Origin: Crocinitomicaceae bacterium
GTDB lineage: Bacteria; Bacteroidota; Bacteroidia; Flavobacteriales_G; Salibacteraceae
Length of the DNA stretch: 64,000 nt
Reading direction: 5' to 3'
NCBI GenBank assembly: GCA_002707155.1
Contig: PAME01000001.1
Span: 31,601-95,600 of the forward strand
This document shows positions 1 through 8,939 of the stretch, piece by piece. Positions within the stretch are counted from its first letter, which is position 1. Every line of letters begins with the position of its first letter. The notes under the pieces are model-generated. The model was given only the letters and a program-made list of their open reading frames with translations, searched no databases and was not told the origin of the DNA. Both the position numbers and the translations under genes were made by a program.

Positions 1-965
1 GGGACCTTGTTCGTACAGGACGCAACTTGAAACTGAACTTCACGATAGGTCTTACCTTTCAAAATTCCTGTACAACGTTCGTATTCTTCAACATAAAAAG
101 CAACAATAAAACTACCCGTAGTTGCTGGTCTAAATGATATAAGACCTGTAGCTGGATCCATTACTAGACCAGGAAGAGCACGAGTACAAGACACGCCTGT
201 TCCTCTTGGATTCATCCGCTGGAGATTTGGAAGACCGCCTGTGCCGGTAGTTGCCCAAGGACAAACTGGAATAAAACGCAAACTATCGCCATCTCCATCA
301 TAAGTTCCAATACCATAAAATACATCTTGACCTACACAAACTGATGGAAAAGGCTTTGCTTCATCTGCAAATTGAGGCGCACTGTTAGCTGGAGCACCTC
401 CAGGATTAGTTCTTGGTGACCATGCCGTATTGATAAAAGTCTCTAAACCAGTGTTTGATCCACCAGTAAAGTTTTGCACACCATTTCTACAACAAGTACA
501 ACTTTTATAAGTAAAGCGCCAAGAATTACAACGCGGTAAATCCACAGTGCCTTCCCAAACAAAAAGTTCATAGCCGTTTACTCCACCACGAACCTCACAA
601 CCTGTTTGCCTTGTAGAACAAACATCAGAAACATCACGCGCTTGTCTTGGATTTGGGCGATCGCCTGGCTTTGGAACGTAAGGAACAGCTGTTAACCGAA
701 TAGGACCCAATTGAGCTCCAGTTTGAGAACATCGAGCATAAACTTGCTCACCATTTGCACCACAACCGTATGTCGCAGTATTACCAGAACCGCAATACCT
801 AAATGCAAATACCGTAATTTTATAACGCCAAGAAGTTGTAGAACCTGGAGTTGGCCCAACATAATCGTAACGAATACTACCACCTGCAAGGTGAGAAGCA
901 TAAGTATCGTAACTAACTGTTAATCCGGTAATTATACCAAAAATAATAACAACTAACTTTTTCAT
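1..965 (-). CDS. Secreted surface protein, N-terminal part (runs off left edge)
   Basis: The reading frame opens at ATG 965-963 and stays open to the window edge, giving about 321 residues without a stop. It starts with a signal peptide (MKKLVVIIFGIITG) and then HLAGGSIRYDYVG. This matches the start of the mature part of the protein at 44434-46608 (FHIVGGDLTYKCLG), and both share a Cys-rich region and a segment of the form YREVQFQV/RREFQVNI followed by Cys. The two are therefore paralogous surface proteins. The partner ends in a type IX secretion type B sorting domain, so this one probably does too, beyond the edge. Likely role: large secreted or gliding-associated surface protein; exact function unknown. 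No clear promoter motif was seen in 966-1134. Confidence 0.8.
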   Translation of the reverse strand, partial: MKKLVVIIFGIITGLTVSYDTYASHLAGGSIRYDYVGPTPGSTTSWRYKITVFAFRYCGSGNTATYGCGANGEQVYARCSQTGAQLGPIRLTAVPYVPKPGDRPNPRQARDVSDVCSTRQTGCEVRGGVNGYELFVWEGTVDLPRCNSWRFTYKSCTCCRNGVQNFTGGSNTGLETFINTAWSPRTNPGGAPANSAPQFADEAKPFPSVCVGQDVFYGIGTYDGDGDSLRFIPVCPWATTGTGGLPNLQRMNPRGTGVSCTRALPGLVMDPATGLISFRPATTGSFIVAFYVEEYERCTGILKGKTYREVQFQVASCTNKV

Positions 966-1134
966 ATTTTCTTTTTTGATGTATTTTTGTAGTGAATAGA
1001 CGCATTAAATAAGCTCGGGTTGCCTAATTCCCTAAAAAAATTGAAGGCGCTAAAATATGCTTTTTTTCTGCTTGTCAAAAAATGATAAGTAATACAAACG
1101 CAGTCGATTAACAAATTGACTGTAATATTGCAAC

Positions 1135-1599
1135 ATGCAGTCTATAAATAAAGAGCAACCCCTTTCAATTTCCGTTAAACAATTAACAGAAGGTGAAACA
1201 AACCTTATTTCTTCATTGGCAAATATTTCCGCTTTAATTCATAGCCACTGGTCAACAGTTTCTTTTTGGTGCGGGTTTTATTTGATATACGAAAATCAAC
1301 TCGTATTAGGTCCTTTCCAAGGCCCGGTTGCATGCACTACGATCCAATTCGGTAAGGGTGTTTGTGGAAAAGCATGGGAGAAAAAAGAGACCATAATAGT
1401 AAAAAATGTTCATCAGTTTGAGGGGCACATAGCATGCAGCAGCAAAACAAACTCCGAAATAGTAGCACCTATATTGGCAAACGGCGAGGTAGTTGGTGTT
1501 TTGGATATTGATAGTGAACAATTTGACGCATTTACTTCCCACCATCAAAAAGAATTGCAGTTAATTTGCGCCAACATAGCGACACAATTTTTTAGTTGA
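1135..1599 (+). CDS. msrC: Free methionine-(R)-sulfoxide reductase (GAF-domain fRMsr)
   Basis: A 154-residue single GAF-domain protein, the usual size for the family. It reduces free L-methionine-(R)-sulfoxide in the cytoplasm with thioredoxin as electron donor. The three diagnostic cysteines are visible: Cys67 (in LGPFQGPVAC), Cys77 (in GKGVCGKAW) and Cys101 (in FEGHIACSS), followed by NSEIVAPI and GVLDIDSE, all hallmarks of the YebR/fRMsr family. The stop codon TGA overlaps the TTG start of the next gene, so the two are probably translated together. A role in oxidative damage repair is known for the family; its link to the downstream lipoprotein is not obvious. Confidence 0.93.
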   Translation: MQSINKEQPLSISVKQLTEGETNLISSLANISALIHSHWSTVSFWCGFYLIYENQLVLGPFQGPVACTTIQFGKGVCGKAWEKKETIIVKNVHQFEGHIACSSKTNSEIVAPILANGEVVGVLDIDSEQFDAFTSHHQKELQLICANIATQFFS

Positions 1600-3188
1600 A
1601 ACATTTAGTATACATATTCTCGGTATTTTCTTTATTGAGTTGCGCTCAAATTGAGAGTCCAACTGGAGGGCCAAAAGACGAACAACCGTCTAAAATTGTA
1701 AAAGCCACACCAGGAATAGGAGAAACAAACTTTGAGGGGACAGAACTTAAAATTGTATTTGACGAATACATTGTGTTAGGAAACATGGCCCAAGAAGCGA
1801 TAGTATCCCCCCCAATGGCTGAAGAGCCTTCATACAAAGTGAATAACAAAGCACTTAAAATTACTTTTCCGGAAAATTTACTGCCAAATACTACCTACAC
1901 GATTAACCTAGGAAACGGAGTTAAAGATTTTCACGAAGGCATTGCTCTTGACTCAAATGTCCTGGTCTTTTCTACTGGAAACTATATAGATTCTTTAAGT
2001 TTTTCAGGTGTCGTAAAAAACGCCTTTAACCTTTCGCCTCAAGAAGGCATTTTAGTTTTATTATTTGAAAATAGTGACGACTCTATTCCTTCTAAAGAAC
2101 GACCGTATTATTATACCAAAACAAACAAAGAAGGTCAATTCAAATTCAACTTCCTGAAAAATGGCAATTTCACCTTATTTGTTTTGGAAGATAATAACAA
2201 CGATAGGCTATACAATTTACCAAATGAAAGAATTGGCTTTATAGATAATGCCATTTATACTTCAAAAGTTGATTCCAGTTATTCTGTTCTTCTTTTTGAA
2301 CCAGACAATAAAAAGCAATACCTCGTTTCTCTTAAAGCAGAAAATCAAGGTAAATTGGTTTTAATATTGAATAAGCCTGCAGAAACAATCGACTTAAATA
2401 TTCTTGGAAAAACGTTCAAAAAAAGCTGGTTTGAAAGCGATACTCTTCTAGTTGGCGATACAGTTTCTATATGGACTGATTTTTCGCGGTTAGAAGATAC
2501 TGAAACAGAAATAGTAGTTTCTGCTGATGAAGTAATATTAGATACGGTAAAAATTAAATTGAAAGCCTTTGATACTGCAAAGCCTAAACTCCCGACTATT
2601 ACTCTAAATGTAAACAACGGCACTGCTAAATACTTTGACGCCCTGATTTTAAGTACCGATATTCCAATAAAAAGCTGGAAGGATTCAATTTTATTTATTC
2701 AAAATTCAACTGACTCCATGTTTGTTTCGGTTAGCAAAGTAGGTAGTAAAAAACTCAAAATTATTTACACCCTTGAGCAGGATTCAAAATACAGTTTAGT
2801 GCTACCTGACTCATTTTTGACTGATGTGCTAGGTTTTAAATCCAAGGGAACAAAAATCGATTTCAAAACTAAAAGTGACATTGAGTACGCTAATCTTAAA
2901 CTCAATGTGGAGCTTGACGCTACAGAAAATGTAATCGTTCAGTTTATGACAAAAAGTGGAGCAATTATAAGGCAAGATCTATTTTCAGGAAATAAATCAT
3001 TTAACTACCAAAACCTATCTCCAGGTGAGTATCAATTTAAACTGATTTTTGATTCCAACAACGATGGTGTCTGGACAACCGGAAAGTATATTCCCAGAAC
3101 TCAACCAGAGCGCGTTATATTCTACTCTGAAAAATTAGAGATGAAAGAGGGTTGGGATAAAGATATTACTTGGCTTATCCCTGAATAG
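1596..3188 (+). CDS. Ig-like (Big_5) domain lipoprotein
   Basis: A 530-residue lipoprotein that begins at TTG 1596, overlapping the preceding stop (TTGA). Its signal peptide ends in LLSC with Cys16 as the lipidation site. The segment SPTGGPKDEQPSKIV followed by FDEYIVLGN and LPNTTYTINLG is typical of a conserved Bacteroidota envelope lipoprotein with an N-terminal bacterial Ig-like (Big_5) domain. The rest looks all-beta, and a FDSNNDGVWTTGKY segment near the C-terminus resembles a carboxypeptidase-regulatory-like fold. Function is unknown; location is probably the outer membrane. It overlaps the convergent amidase gene by 14 bp. Confidence 0.85.
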   Translation: MKHLVYIFSVFSLLSCAQIESPTGGPKDEQPSKIVKATPGIGETNFEGTELKIVFDEYIVLGNMAQEAIVSPPMAEEPSYKVNNKALKITFPENLLPNTTYTINLGNGVKDFHEGIALDSNVLVFSTGNYIDSLSFSGVVKNAFNLSPQEGILVLLFENSDDSIPSKERPYYYTKTNKEGQFKFNFLKNGNFTLFVLEDNNNDRLYNLPNERIGFIDNAIYTSKVDSSYSVLLFEPDNKKQYLVSLKAENQGKLVLILNKPAETIDLNILGKTFKKSWFESDTLLVGDTVSIWTDFSRLEDTETEIVVSADEVILDTVKIKLKAFDTAKPKLPTITLNVNNGTAKYFDALILSTDIPIKSWKDSILFIQNSTDSMFVSVSKVGSKKLKIIYTLEQDSKYSLVLPDSFLTDVLGFKSKGTKIDFKTKSDIEYANLKLNVELDATENVIVQFMTKSGAIIRQDLFSGNKSFNYQNLSPGEYQFKLIFDSNNDGVWTTGKYIPRTQPERVIFYSEKLEMKEGWDKDITWLIPE

Positions 3189-3951
3189 CAAAGTCATCTG
3201 CATCTAAATAGGTAGGAAATTTGGTTCGAAACGCCTTGAGGTCGGTGTACTTTAATGTAGCAGTCCTAACACCTTCTGAAGTCTTATCAAATCCAACCAC
3301 CTCTTCCCCAGTTGCATCATACACGGCCGAGTTTCCCACGTAATCAATTCCTTTTCCATCACGACCTACCCTATTAACGGCAATTACCGGACTCAAATTT
3401 TCAATCGCCCTTGCCTTGCACAAGGTTTCCCAGGCTGAATTTCTAGCAGCGGGCCAGTTTGCTATATAAATTAGTGCATCATAATCGTTTTGATTCCTAC
3501 TCCAAACTGGAAACCTAAGATCGTAACAAATAAGTGGGCAAATTCTCCAGCCCTTTATAATTGGGTATATTTTTTCTTGTCCCTCAGTAAACTGCTCATC
3601 CTCCCCAGCCATTCTAAACAAATGACGTTTGTCGTAATGGCTAACTGTTCCATCAGGACGCATCCAAATTAAACGGTTATGCGTTCCTCTTTCGGTTTGA
3701 ATTATTAAGCTACCCGTAATTGATGCACCTTTTCGCTCAGCTACTTTACGCATCCAACTTATTGTTGGCCCATCCATCTTCTCAGCATTAGAAGAGACGT
3801 CCATAGTGAAGCCCGTTGTAAACATTTCGGGCAACACAATTAGGTCTGTTCTGTCAATGGACAATAGCAGACTCTCAATTTTTTTTAGATTTTTCGCAGG
3901 GTTTTGCCAAGCGATATCATACTGAACAATACTTACTTTTAGATCTGGCAT
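3175..3951 (-). CDS. Carbon-nitrogen hydrolase, omega-amidase (YafV-like)
   Basis: A 258-residue nitrilase-superfamily protein with the full Glu-Lys-Cys catalytic triad: Glu42 (VLPEMFTTGF), Lys108 (HYDKRHLF) and Cys142 (PLICYDLRFP). These motifs and the length match the YafV/NIT2 omega-amidases, which hydrolyse 2-oxoglutaramate and 2-oxosuccinamate. The gene lies directly after a methionine/glutamine-type aminotransferase and its ATG overlaps that gene's stop by one base (TAATG). That pairing is expected biologically, because the amidase removes the 2-oxoglutaramate made when glutamine is the amino donor, pulling the transamination forward. Substrate assignment rests on family and context. 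Confidence 0.9.
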   Translation of the reverse strand: MPDLKVSIVQYDIAWQNPAKNLKKIESLLLSIDRTDLIVLPEMFTTGFTMDVSSNAEKMDGPTISWMRKVAERKGASITGSLIIQTERGTHNRLIWMRPDGTVSHYDKRHLFRMAGEDEQFTEGQEKIYPIIKGWRICPLICYDLRFPVWSRNQNDYDALIYIANWPAARNSAWETLCKARAIENLSPVIAVNRVGRDGKGIDYVGNSAVYDATGEEVVGFDKTSEGVRTATLKYTDLKAFRTKFPTYLDADDFAIQG

Positions 3952-5108
3952 TAGATATTACTTAAAATTTTAGCAGCTGCTGCAATAGTTTCATCTTGTT
4001 TTGCAAAGCAAAACCTCAAGACATTTTTATATACTGGTTGTCTGTAAAATACCGAAACAGGAATTGAACTTACCTTGTGGTCTATTGTCCACTGTTTGGC
4101 CAAATCAATATCCTTCTCATCTGATATTGCTTTGTAATCCAACAATTGAAAATAGGTTCCTGCGCTTGGCCTTATTTCAAATCTTGAATCCTTTAAAAGG
4201 GAATTGAAAAGGTCGCGTTTATATTGATACATACTTCCAATCGCATTGTAATTATTTTCGTTTAACAAGTACTCGGCAAGTGCCATTTGCATGGGGTGGT
4301 TACAAGCAAATGTTTGAAACTGGTGCATTTTCCTAAACTCTTTCATCATCTTTTCAGGAGCAACGCAATACCCTAATTTCCAACCTGTTGCATGAAATGT
4401 TTTTCCAAAAGAATAGACAATAAAACTACGCTCAGCCAATTTGGGATAGCGCGCTACACTTTGGTGTTCGTAACCATCAAATATAATGTGCTCATACACC
4501 TCATCACTTAGAATCATAATATCGCTATTTGAGGTAATTTTTTCTAACTCCATCAAATCTTTTGCAGACAGTATAGTTCCGGTTGGATTATGCGGAGTGT
4601 TAATGATTATAAGCTTAGTACGGTGATTTACCGTTTTCTTAACTTCCTCCCAGTCTATGTTGTAATATGGTGGCTGCATTTGAATGTGAATGGGCTTTCC
4701 ACCATTTAACTCAATAGATGGCCCATAGCAATCGTATGCAGGTGTAAACAATATAACCTCATCGTCTTCTTTAACAGCAGCAGAAATAGCCGAGTAAATT
4801 GCTTGAGTTGCACCCGCTGTTATCGTTATTTCAGAATTAGGGTCATAAGATGTGCTATAAGCTTTATCCATTTTAGCGGAGAGTGCTTCGCGCAATGGCA
4901 AAACCCCTGGCATAGGTGCATATTGATTATAGCCTTGTTTCATATATTTATCCACTAAATTCAGGAGCACAGGGTCTACGCCAAAATCTGGAAAACCCTG
5001 ACTTAAATTGATTGCGTTGAACTCCGCGCTTAATGCCGACATAGTGGCAAAAATCGTTGTACCCACTTGTGGGAGTTTTGAGCTTAAGGAACCTTTGAAC
5101 ACGGGCAT
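3951..5108 (-). CDS. PLP-dependent aminotransferase (methionine aminotransferase, YbdL-like)
   Basis: A 385-residue fold-type I aminotransferase. The Schiff-base lysine is Lys236 in SFGKTFHATGWKLGY; the phosphate/substrate motifs TPHNPTG and SDEVYEH are intact. The TTIFATMSALSAEFNAINLSQGFPDF opening region is typical of the YbdL/kynurenine aminotransferase/glutamine transaminase K group, which acts on methionine, glutamine and aromatic amino acids. I chose the ATG at 5108 (MPVFKGSLSSKLPQVG); an in-frame ATG 22 codons upstream (5174) adds a hydrophobic extension not expected in this family. Coupled by one-base overlap to the omega-amidase; together they probably serve methionine salvage. Confidence 0.9.
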   Translation of the reverse strand: MPVFKGSLSSKLPQVGTTIFATMSALSAEFNAINLSQGFPDFGVDPVLLNLVDKYMKQGYNQYAPMPGVLPLREALSAKMDKAYSTSYDPNSEITITAGATQAIYSAISAAVKEDDEVILFTPAYDCYGPSIELNGGKPIHIQMQPPYYNIDWEEVKKTVNHRTKLIIINTPHNPTGTILSAKDLMELEKITSNSDIMILSDEVYEHIIFDGYEHQSVARYPKLAERSFIVYSFGKTFHATGWKLGYCVAPEKMMKEFRKMHQFQTFACNHPMQMALAEYLLNENNYNAIGSMYQYKRDLFNSLLKDSRFEIRPSAGTYFQLLDYKAISDEKDIDLAKQWTIDHKVSSIPVSVFYRQPVYKNVLRFCFAKQDETIAAAAKILSNI

Positions 5109-5218
5109 GTAAGAATAATGTATTTCCACTAACAAACTTACGAGTTCAAGCAGGTTAAAGCATAAGGACCTCAAATTCTGAACTGTATTTTATTAACAGA
5201 AAGAGTAACTAGTGCGCA

Positions 5219-5246
5219 TAAAAAAAGCCCTATTTCTAGGGCTTTC
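5219..5246 (-). terminator. Rho-independent terminator of the sdh operon
   Basis: Perfect 9-bp stem AAAGCCCTA / TAGGGCTTT with a 4-base loop. On the minus strand it is followed by a T run, placing it 23 bp after the sdhB stop. Confidence 0.85.
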
Positions 5247-5268
5247 AGTAATGTATATGTGTTTATAT

Positions 5269-6021
5269 CTAGCTTTTTGAAGTTATAGACGCTGATAAAT
5301 ACTCTCTATTCATACGAGCAATGTTTTCTAAAGAAATCCCTTTTGGACACTCCACTTCACATGCTCCTGTATTTGTACAATTTCCAAATCCTTCATGATC
5401 CATTTGCTCCACCATATGCAGCGCTCTTCTTTTTGCCTCAACTTGGCCTTGCGGTAAAAGAGAAAGCTGCGAAACTTTTGCAGATACGAATAGCATTGCC
5501 GATGCATTTTTACAAGATGCAACACACGCTCCACAGCCAATACAGGTAGCAGCATCGAAAGCTTTGTCCGCATCGTCTTTTGCAATTGGAGTAGCATTAG
5601 CATCCTGCGTATTACCTGAAGTATTTACAGACACGAATCCTCCAGCATTCATCACTCTATCGAATGACGAGCGATCTACTACCAAGTCCTTTATTACAGG
5701 AAATGCATTTGCTCTCCAAGGTTCAATATGTATTGTTTCTCCATCTTTAAACTTACGCATGTGCAACTGACATGTAGTAACCAATCGATCTGGACCATGA
5801 GCTTCGCCATTAATATATAATGAACAAGACCCACAAATACCTTCCCGACAATCGTGATCAAAAGCAACAGGATCTTCACCCTTTTCGATCAATTCATTGT
5901 TTAAGAGATCCATCATTTCTAAAAATGAAGAATCGGGAGAGACGTTTTTAATAGGATAAGACTTCATTGCGCCTTTATCATTTTTATTTTTTTGTCTCCA
6001 AATCTTTAACGTTAAATCCAT
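5269..6021 (-). CDS. sdhB: Succinate dehydrogenase/fumarate reductase iron-sulfur subunit
   Basis: A 250-residue iron-sulfur subunit that passes electrons from SdhA flavin to the membrane cytochrome. The N-terminal 2Fe-2S ferredoxin domain uses Cys58, Cys63, Cys66 (CREGICGSC) and Cys84. The C-terminal domain has the 4Fe-4S set Cys160, 163, 166 (CIGCGAC) with Cys225 following the second cluster, and the other cluster ligands Cys170, Cys215 and Cys221 ([11 protein letters not shown]). The long gap between Cys66 and Cys84 is typical of Bacteroidota and other B-type enzymes. Last gene of the sdhCAB operon, 24 bp after sdhA, followed by a strong terminator. Confidence 0.97.
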   Translation of the reverse strand: MDLTLKIWRQKNKNDKGAMKSYPIKNVSPDSSFLEMMDLLNNELIEKGEDPVAFDHDCREGICGSCSLYINGEAHGPDRLVTTCQLHMRKFKDGETIHIEPWRANAFPVIKDLVVDRSSFDRVMNAGGFVSVNTSGNTQDANATPIAKDDADKAFDAATCIGCGACVASCKNASAMLFVSAKVSQLSLLPQGQVEAKRRALHMVEQMDHEGFGNCTNTGACEVECPKGISLENIARMNREYLSASITSKS

Positions 6022-6045
6022 AACTCCGTTATTATTGACTAGCTA

Positions 6046-8049
6046 TTATTTATAGCTACGTTGTTTTAATTCAATATCTTTAAACTCTAGATCTTCTTTG
6101 TGCAACACAGCATCTTTAGGCTCACCGGTAAATTCCCATGCTGCTACATAAGCAAAGTCCTTGTCATTTCTAAGTGCCTCGCCATCTTCCGTTTTTGATT
6201 CTTCTCTAAAATGACCTCCACATGACTCGTTTCTCTCTAGCGCATCTTTTGCGAATAACTCACCAAGTTCTAAAAAGTCTGCTACTCTGCCTGCTTTTTC
6301 CAACTCGGCATTCATTTCATTTAAGCCTCCAGGAACCCTTACATCTTCCCAAAACTCTTTTCTTATTTGCTGTATTTCGGCAATTGCTTCTTTAAGGCCT
6401 TTTTCGCTCCTAGCCATTCCAACTTTATCCCACATGACCTTTCCAAGTCGCTTATGAAAATAGTCGACAGAATGACTTCCCTTGTTATTTATCAATTTGC
6501 TTAGCCCATCTTTTACAGACTGCTCAGCTTCAGCAAATTCAGGTAACTCTGTAGATATTGGACCCGTTCTAATATCGTGCGCTAAATAATCGCCAATGGT
6601 GTATGGCAAAACGAAGTATCCATCTGCCAGTCCTTGCATTAATGCGGACGCTCCCAATCTGTTTGCACCGTGGTCAGAAAAATTAGCCTCTCCCAACGCG
6701 TAACAACCTGGTATTGAAGTCATCAAATTGTAATCGACCCATACTCCACCCATTGTGTAATGAACGGCGGGATAAATCATCATTGGAGTTTTATAAGGGT
6801 TCTCATCAACGATTTTTTCGTACATCTGAAACAGGTTTCCGTACTTAGCCTCGATAACGCCTTCGCCTAACTTTCGAATTCTATCTTGCGATGCGTTTTC
6901 TTCACCATCCACCATTGCTTTTTCAGTTCCATAGCGCATAATGGCTGAGTTAAAGTCAAGATAAACTGCTTCACCAGTTTTGTTTACCCCATAACCTTCA
7001 TCACAGCGCTCTTTTGCAGCCCTAGAAGCTACATCTCTTGGAACCAGATTGCCAAATGCTGGGTACCTTCTTTCTAAATAATAGTCTCTATCTTCCTCTT
7101 TCAATTGAGTTGGTTTCAATTTACCTTCTCTAATTGCTTTTACATCTTCAATCTTTCTTGGAACCCATATTCTACCGTCGTTTCGCAGAGACTCTGACAT
7201 CAATGTCAATTTAGCCTGATGTTCTCCAGATCGAGGAATACAAGTGGGGTGGATTTGCGTATAACATGGATTTGCGAAATACGCTCCCTTTTTATGAATT
7301 TTCCACGATGCAGTAACATTTGAACCCATTGCATTGGTCGAAAGGAAAAACACGTTTCCATAGCCACCAGAGCAGATAACAACTGCATGCGCCGAATGTC
7401 TTTCAATTTCCCCAGTAACAAGATTTCTTGCGATAATTCCACGAGCCTTGCCATTAACTTTTACAACGTCAAGCATTTCATGACGGTTGTACATTTTTAT
7501 TTTACCTTTTCCTATTTGACGAGACATAGCAGAATATGCACCTAAAAGAAGTTGTTGGCCTGTTTGACCTTTCGCATAAAAGGTTCTTGAAACCAAAACC
7601 CCGCCAAAAGAACGGTTATCTAATAAGCCTCCATAGTCTCTGGCAAAAGGAACCCCCTGTGCCACACATTGGTCGATAATATTAGAGGAAACCTCCGCCA
7701 ATCGATAAACATTAGCTTCTCTAGAACGGTAATCACCTCCTTTTACCGTATCGTAAAATAGTCGGTAAGTTGAATCTCCGTCGTTTTGATAATTCTTAGC
7801 TGCATTGATACCACCTTGTGCAGCAATTGAATGCGCACGTCTTGGTGAATCCTGGAAACAAAAAGCCTTTACATTGTAGCCCATTTCTGCAAGAGAGGCA
7901 GATGCTGAACCTCCTGCTAGTCCTGTTCCTACAACGATTACATCAATTAATCTTTTGTTTGCTGGGTTTACAACGTTAATGTTGTTTTTATGCTTTGTCC
8001 ATTTTTCAGCTATCGGACCTTCTGGTATTTTTGAGTCTAATTTTGTCAT
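6046..8049 (-). CDS. sdhA: Succinate dehydrogenase/fumarate reductase flavoprotein subunit
   Basis: A 667-residue flavoprotein that oxidises succinate to fumarate. The FAD-binding Rossmann motif [19 protein letters not shown] is near residue 40, and the covalent-FAD histidine motif [11 protein letters not shown] follows. The active-site region [11 protein letters not shown] and the fumarate-binding motif [19 protein letters not shown]-type segment ([19 protein letters not shown]) are intact. Length near 665 is that of the B-type (Wolinella/Bacillus-like) group. It lies 15 bp after sdhC and 24 bp before sdhB, in an operon. Confidence 0.97.
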   Translation of the reverse strand: MTKLDSKIPEGPIAEKWTKHKNNINVVNPANKRLIDVIVVGTGLAGGSASASLAEMGYNVKAFCFQDSPRRAHSIAAQGGINAAKNYQNDGDSTYRLFYDTVKGGDYRSREANVYRLAEVSSNIIDQCVAQGVPFARDYGGLLDNRSFGGVLVSRTFYAKGQTGQQLLLGAYSAMSRQIGKGKIKMYNRHEMLDVVKVNGKARGIIARNLVTGEIERHSAHAVVICSGGYGNVFFLSTNAMGSNVTASWKIHKKGAYFANPCYTQIHPTCIPRSGEHQAKLTLMSESLRNDGRIWVPRKIEDVKAIREGKLKPTQLKEEDRDYYLERRYPAFGNLVPRDVASRAAKERCDEGYGVNKTGEAVYLDFNSAIMRYGTEKAMVDGEENASQDRIRKLGEGVIEAKYGNLFQMYEKIVDENPYKTPMMIYPAVHYTMGGVWVDYNLMTSIPGCYALGEANFSDHGANRLGASALMQGLADGYFVLPYTIGDYLAHDIRTGPISTELPEFAEAEQSVKDGLSKLINNKGSHSVDYFHKRLGKVMWDKVGMARSEKGLKEAIAEIQQIRKEFWEDVRVPGGLNEMNAELEKAGRVADFLELGELFAKDALERNESCGGHFREESKTEDGEALRNDKDFAYVAAWEFTGEPKDAVLHKEDLEFKDIELKQRSYK

Positions 8050-8064
8050 AATATCTGAATTGGA

Positions 8065-8745
8065 TTATGAATTTAAATAATGAAATGCTGCGATTGTAAC
8101 AAACCCCAAAGGAACTAAAATCGCGTATAAGTCTCCTAACTTCTTGATGACGGGTGTATATCTGTTATTCCTAAAACCTACCGATTGAAAAGCAGACTGA
8201 AATCCATGCAACAGGTGAAGGGCTAAAAACAAAAATGACAATATGTATAAACCAGTTCTGATTGGGTCGTGAAATTTATGTTGTAATTCTTCAAAGTATC
8301 TAAACTCTCCAGCAACGTTTAAACCAGTCATATCTCCTTGGATATACTTAACATTAAGTTCTGGAAGCCAGAAATCATAAAAATGAAGCCCTAAGAATAA
8401 CATTACCATAATACCTGTTATAATCATGTTTCTTGACATCCATGTTGCGTTTTGATCTGGCCTATTCATAGCGTATTTTATAGATCTTGCATTATTGTTC
8501 TGCATCTCTAGATATATACCCATGCCTAAGTGAAAAAACACTCCAAAAGCCAATACTGGTTGAAGCGCAAATTGAATGACAGGATTGGTTCCCATAAAGT
8601 GAGAAACGGAATTAAACATTTCGGGTGAAATTATTGACAACATATTGATTACGCAGTGCTGCAATAAAAAGATAATTAGAAAAAAGCCAGACAGCGCCAT
8701 AAAGAACTTTCTAGCAATTGACGTCATTCCATTAGATGTGGACAT
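8065..8745 (-). CDS. sdhC: Succinate dehydrogenase cytochrome b558 subunit
   Basis: A 226-residue integral membrane subunit with about five hydrophobic segments, matching the single-subunit di-heme cytochrome b558 of B-type succinate:quinone reductases. Candidate heme-ligand histidines lie in LQHCVINM, FHLGMGIYLEM, LGLHFYDF and ALHLLHGFQSAFQSVG. I chose ATG 8745 (MSTSNGMTS). An upstream in-frame ATG at 8787 lies on the far side of a perfect -7 promoter element (8773-8780), so it would not be transcribed from that promoter. First gene of sdhCAB. Confidence 0.94.
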   Translation of the reverse strand: MSTSNGMTSIARKFFMALSGFFLIIFLLQHCVINMLSIISPEMFNSVSHFMGTNPVIQFALQPVLAFGVFFHLGMGIYLEMQNNNARSIKYAMNRPDQNATWMSRNMIITGIMVMLFLGLHFYDFWLPELNVKYIQGDMTGLNVAGEFRYFEELQHKFHDPIRTGLYILSFLFLALHLLHGFQSAFQSVGFRNNRYTPVIKKLGDLYAILVPLGFVTIAAFHYLNS

Positions 8746-8772
8746 AGTTTTCTGATTTGTTTTAATAAGAAA

Positions 8773-8780
8773 CAAATGTA
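8773..8780 (-). promoter_or_regulatory. Bacteroidota -7 promoter element for sdhCAB
   Basis: TACATTTG on the minus strand, an exact TAnnTTTG match 28 bp before the sdhC ATG. No clear TTG is seen at the -33 distance, so only the -7 half is supported. Confidence 0.5.
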
Positions 8781-8913
8781 AACGCATGTTGGTTTTAGGG
8801 AAGTTTTTAAACTTTTTATATTTCTTTTTTGGAACGATTCTAAATAAGGCTGCAATAAGAAAGGTTTTAACTTCTAAAAAGCAATAAATCGGCGAACATT
8901 CTTAACGGATTAA

Positions 8914-8921
8914 TACATTTG
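8914..8921 (+). promoter_or_regulatory. Bacteroidota -7 promoter element for pepP
   Basis: TACATTTG, an exact TAnnTTTG match 19 bp before the pepP ATG at 8940. A start at TTG 8919 would fall inside the element, which argues for the ATG. No good TTG at -33. Confidence 0.5.
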
Positions 8922-8939
8922 AGGTTCAATAATTTAATC

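Noticed and set aside
980-988. TATTTTTG as a promoter for msrC
   Set aside because: It is on the correct strand but about 150 bp before the start and without a -33 element; a chance match is likely in such AT-rich sequence.
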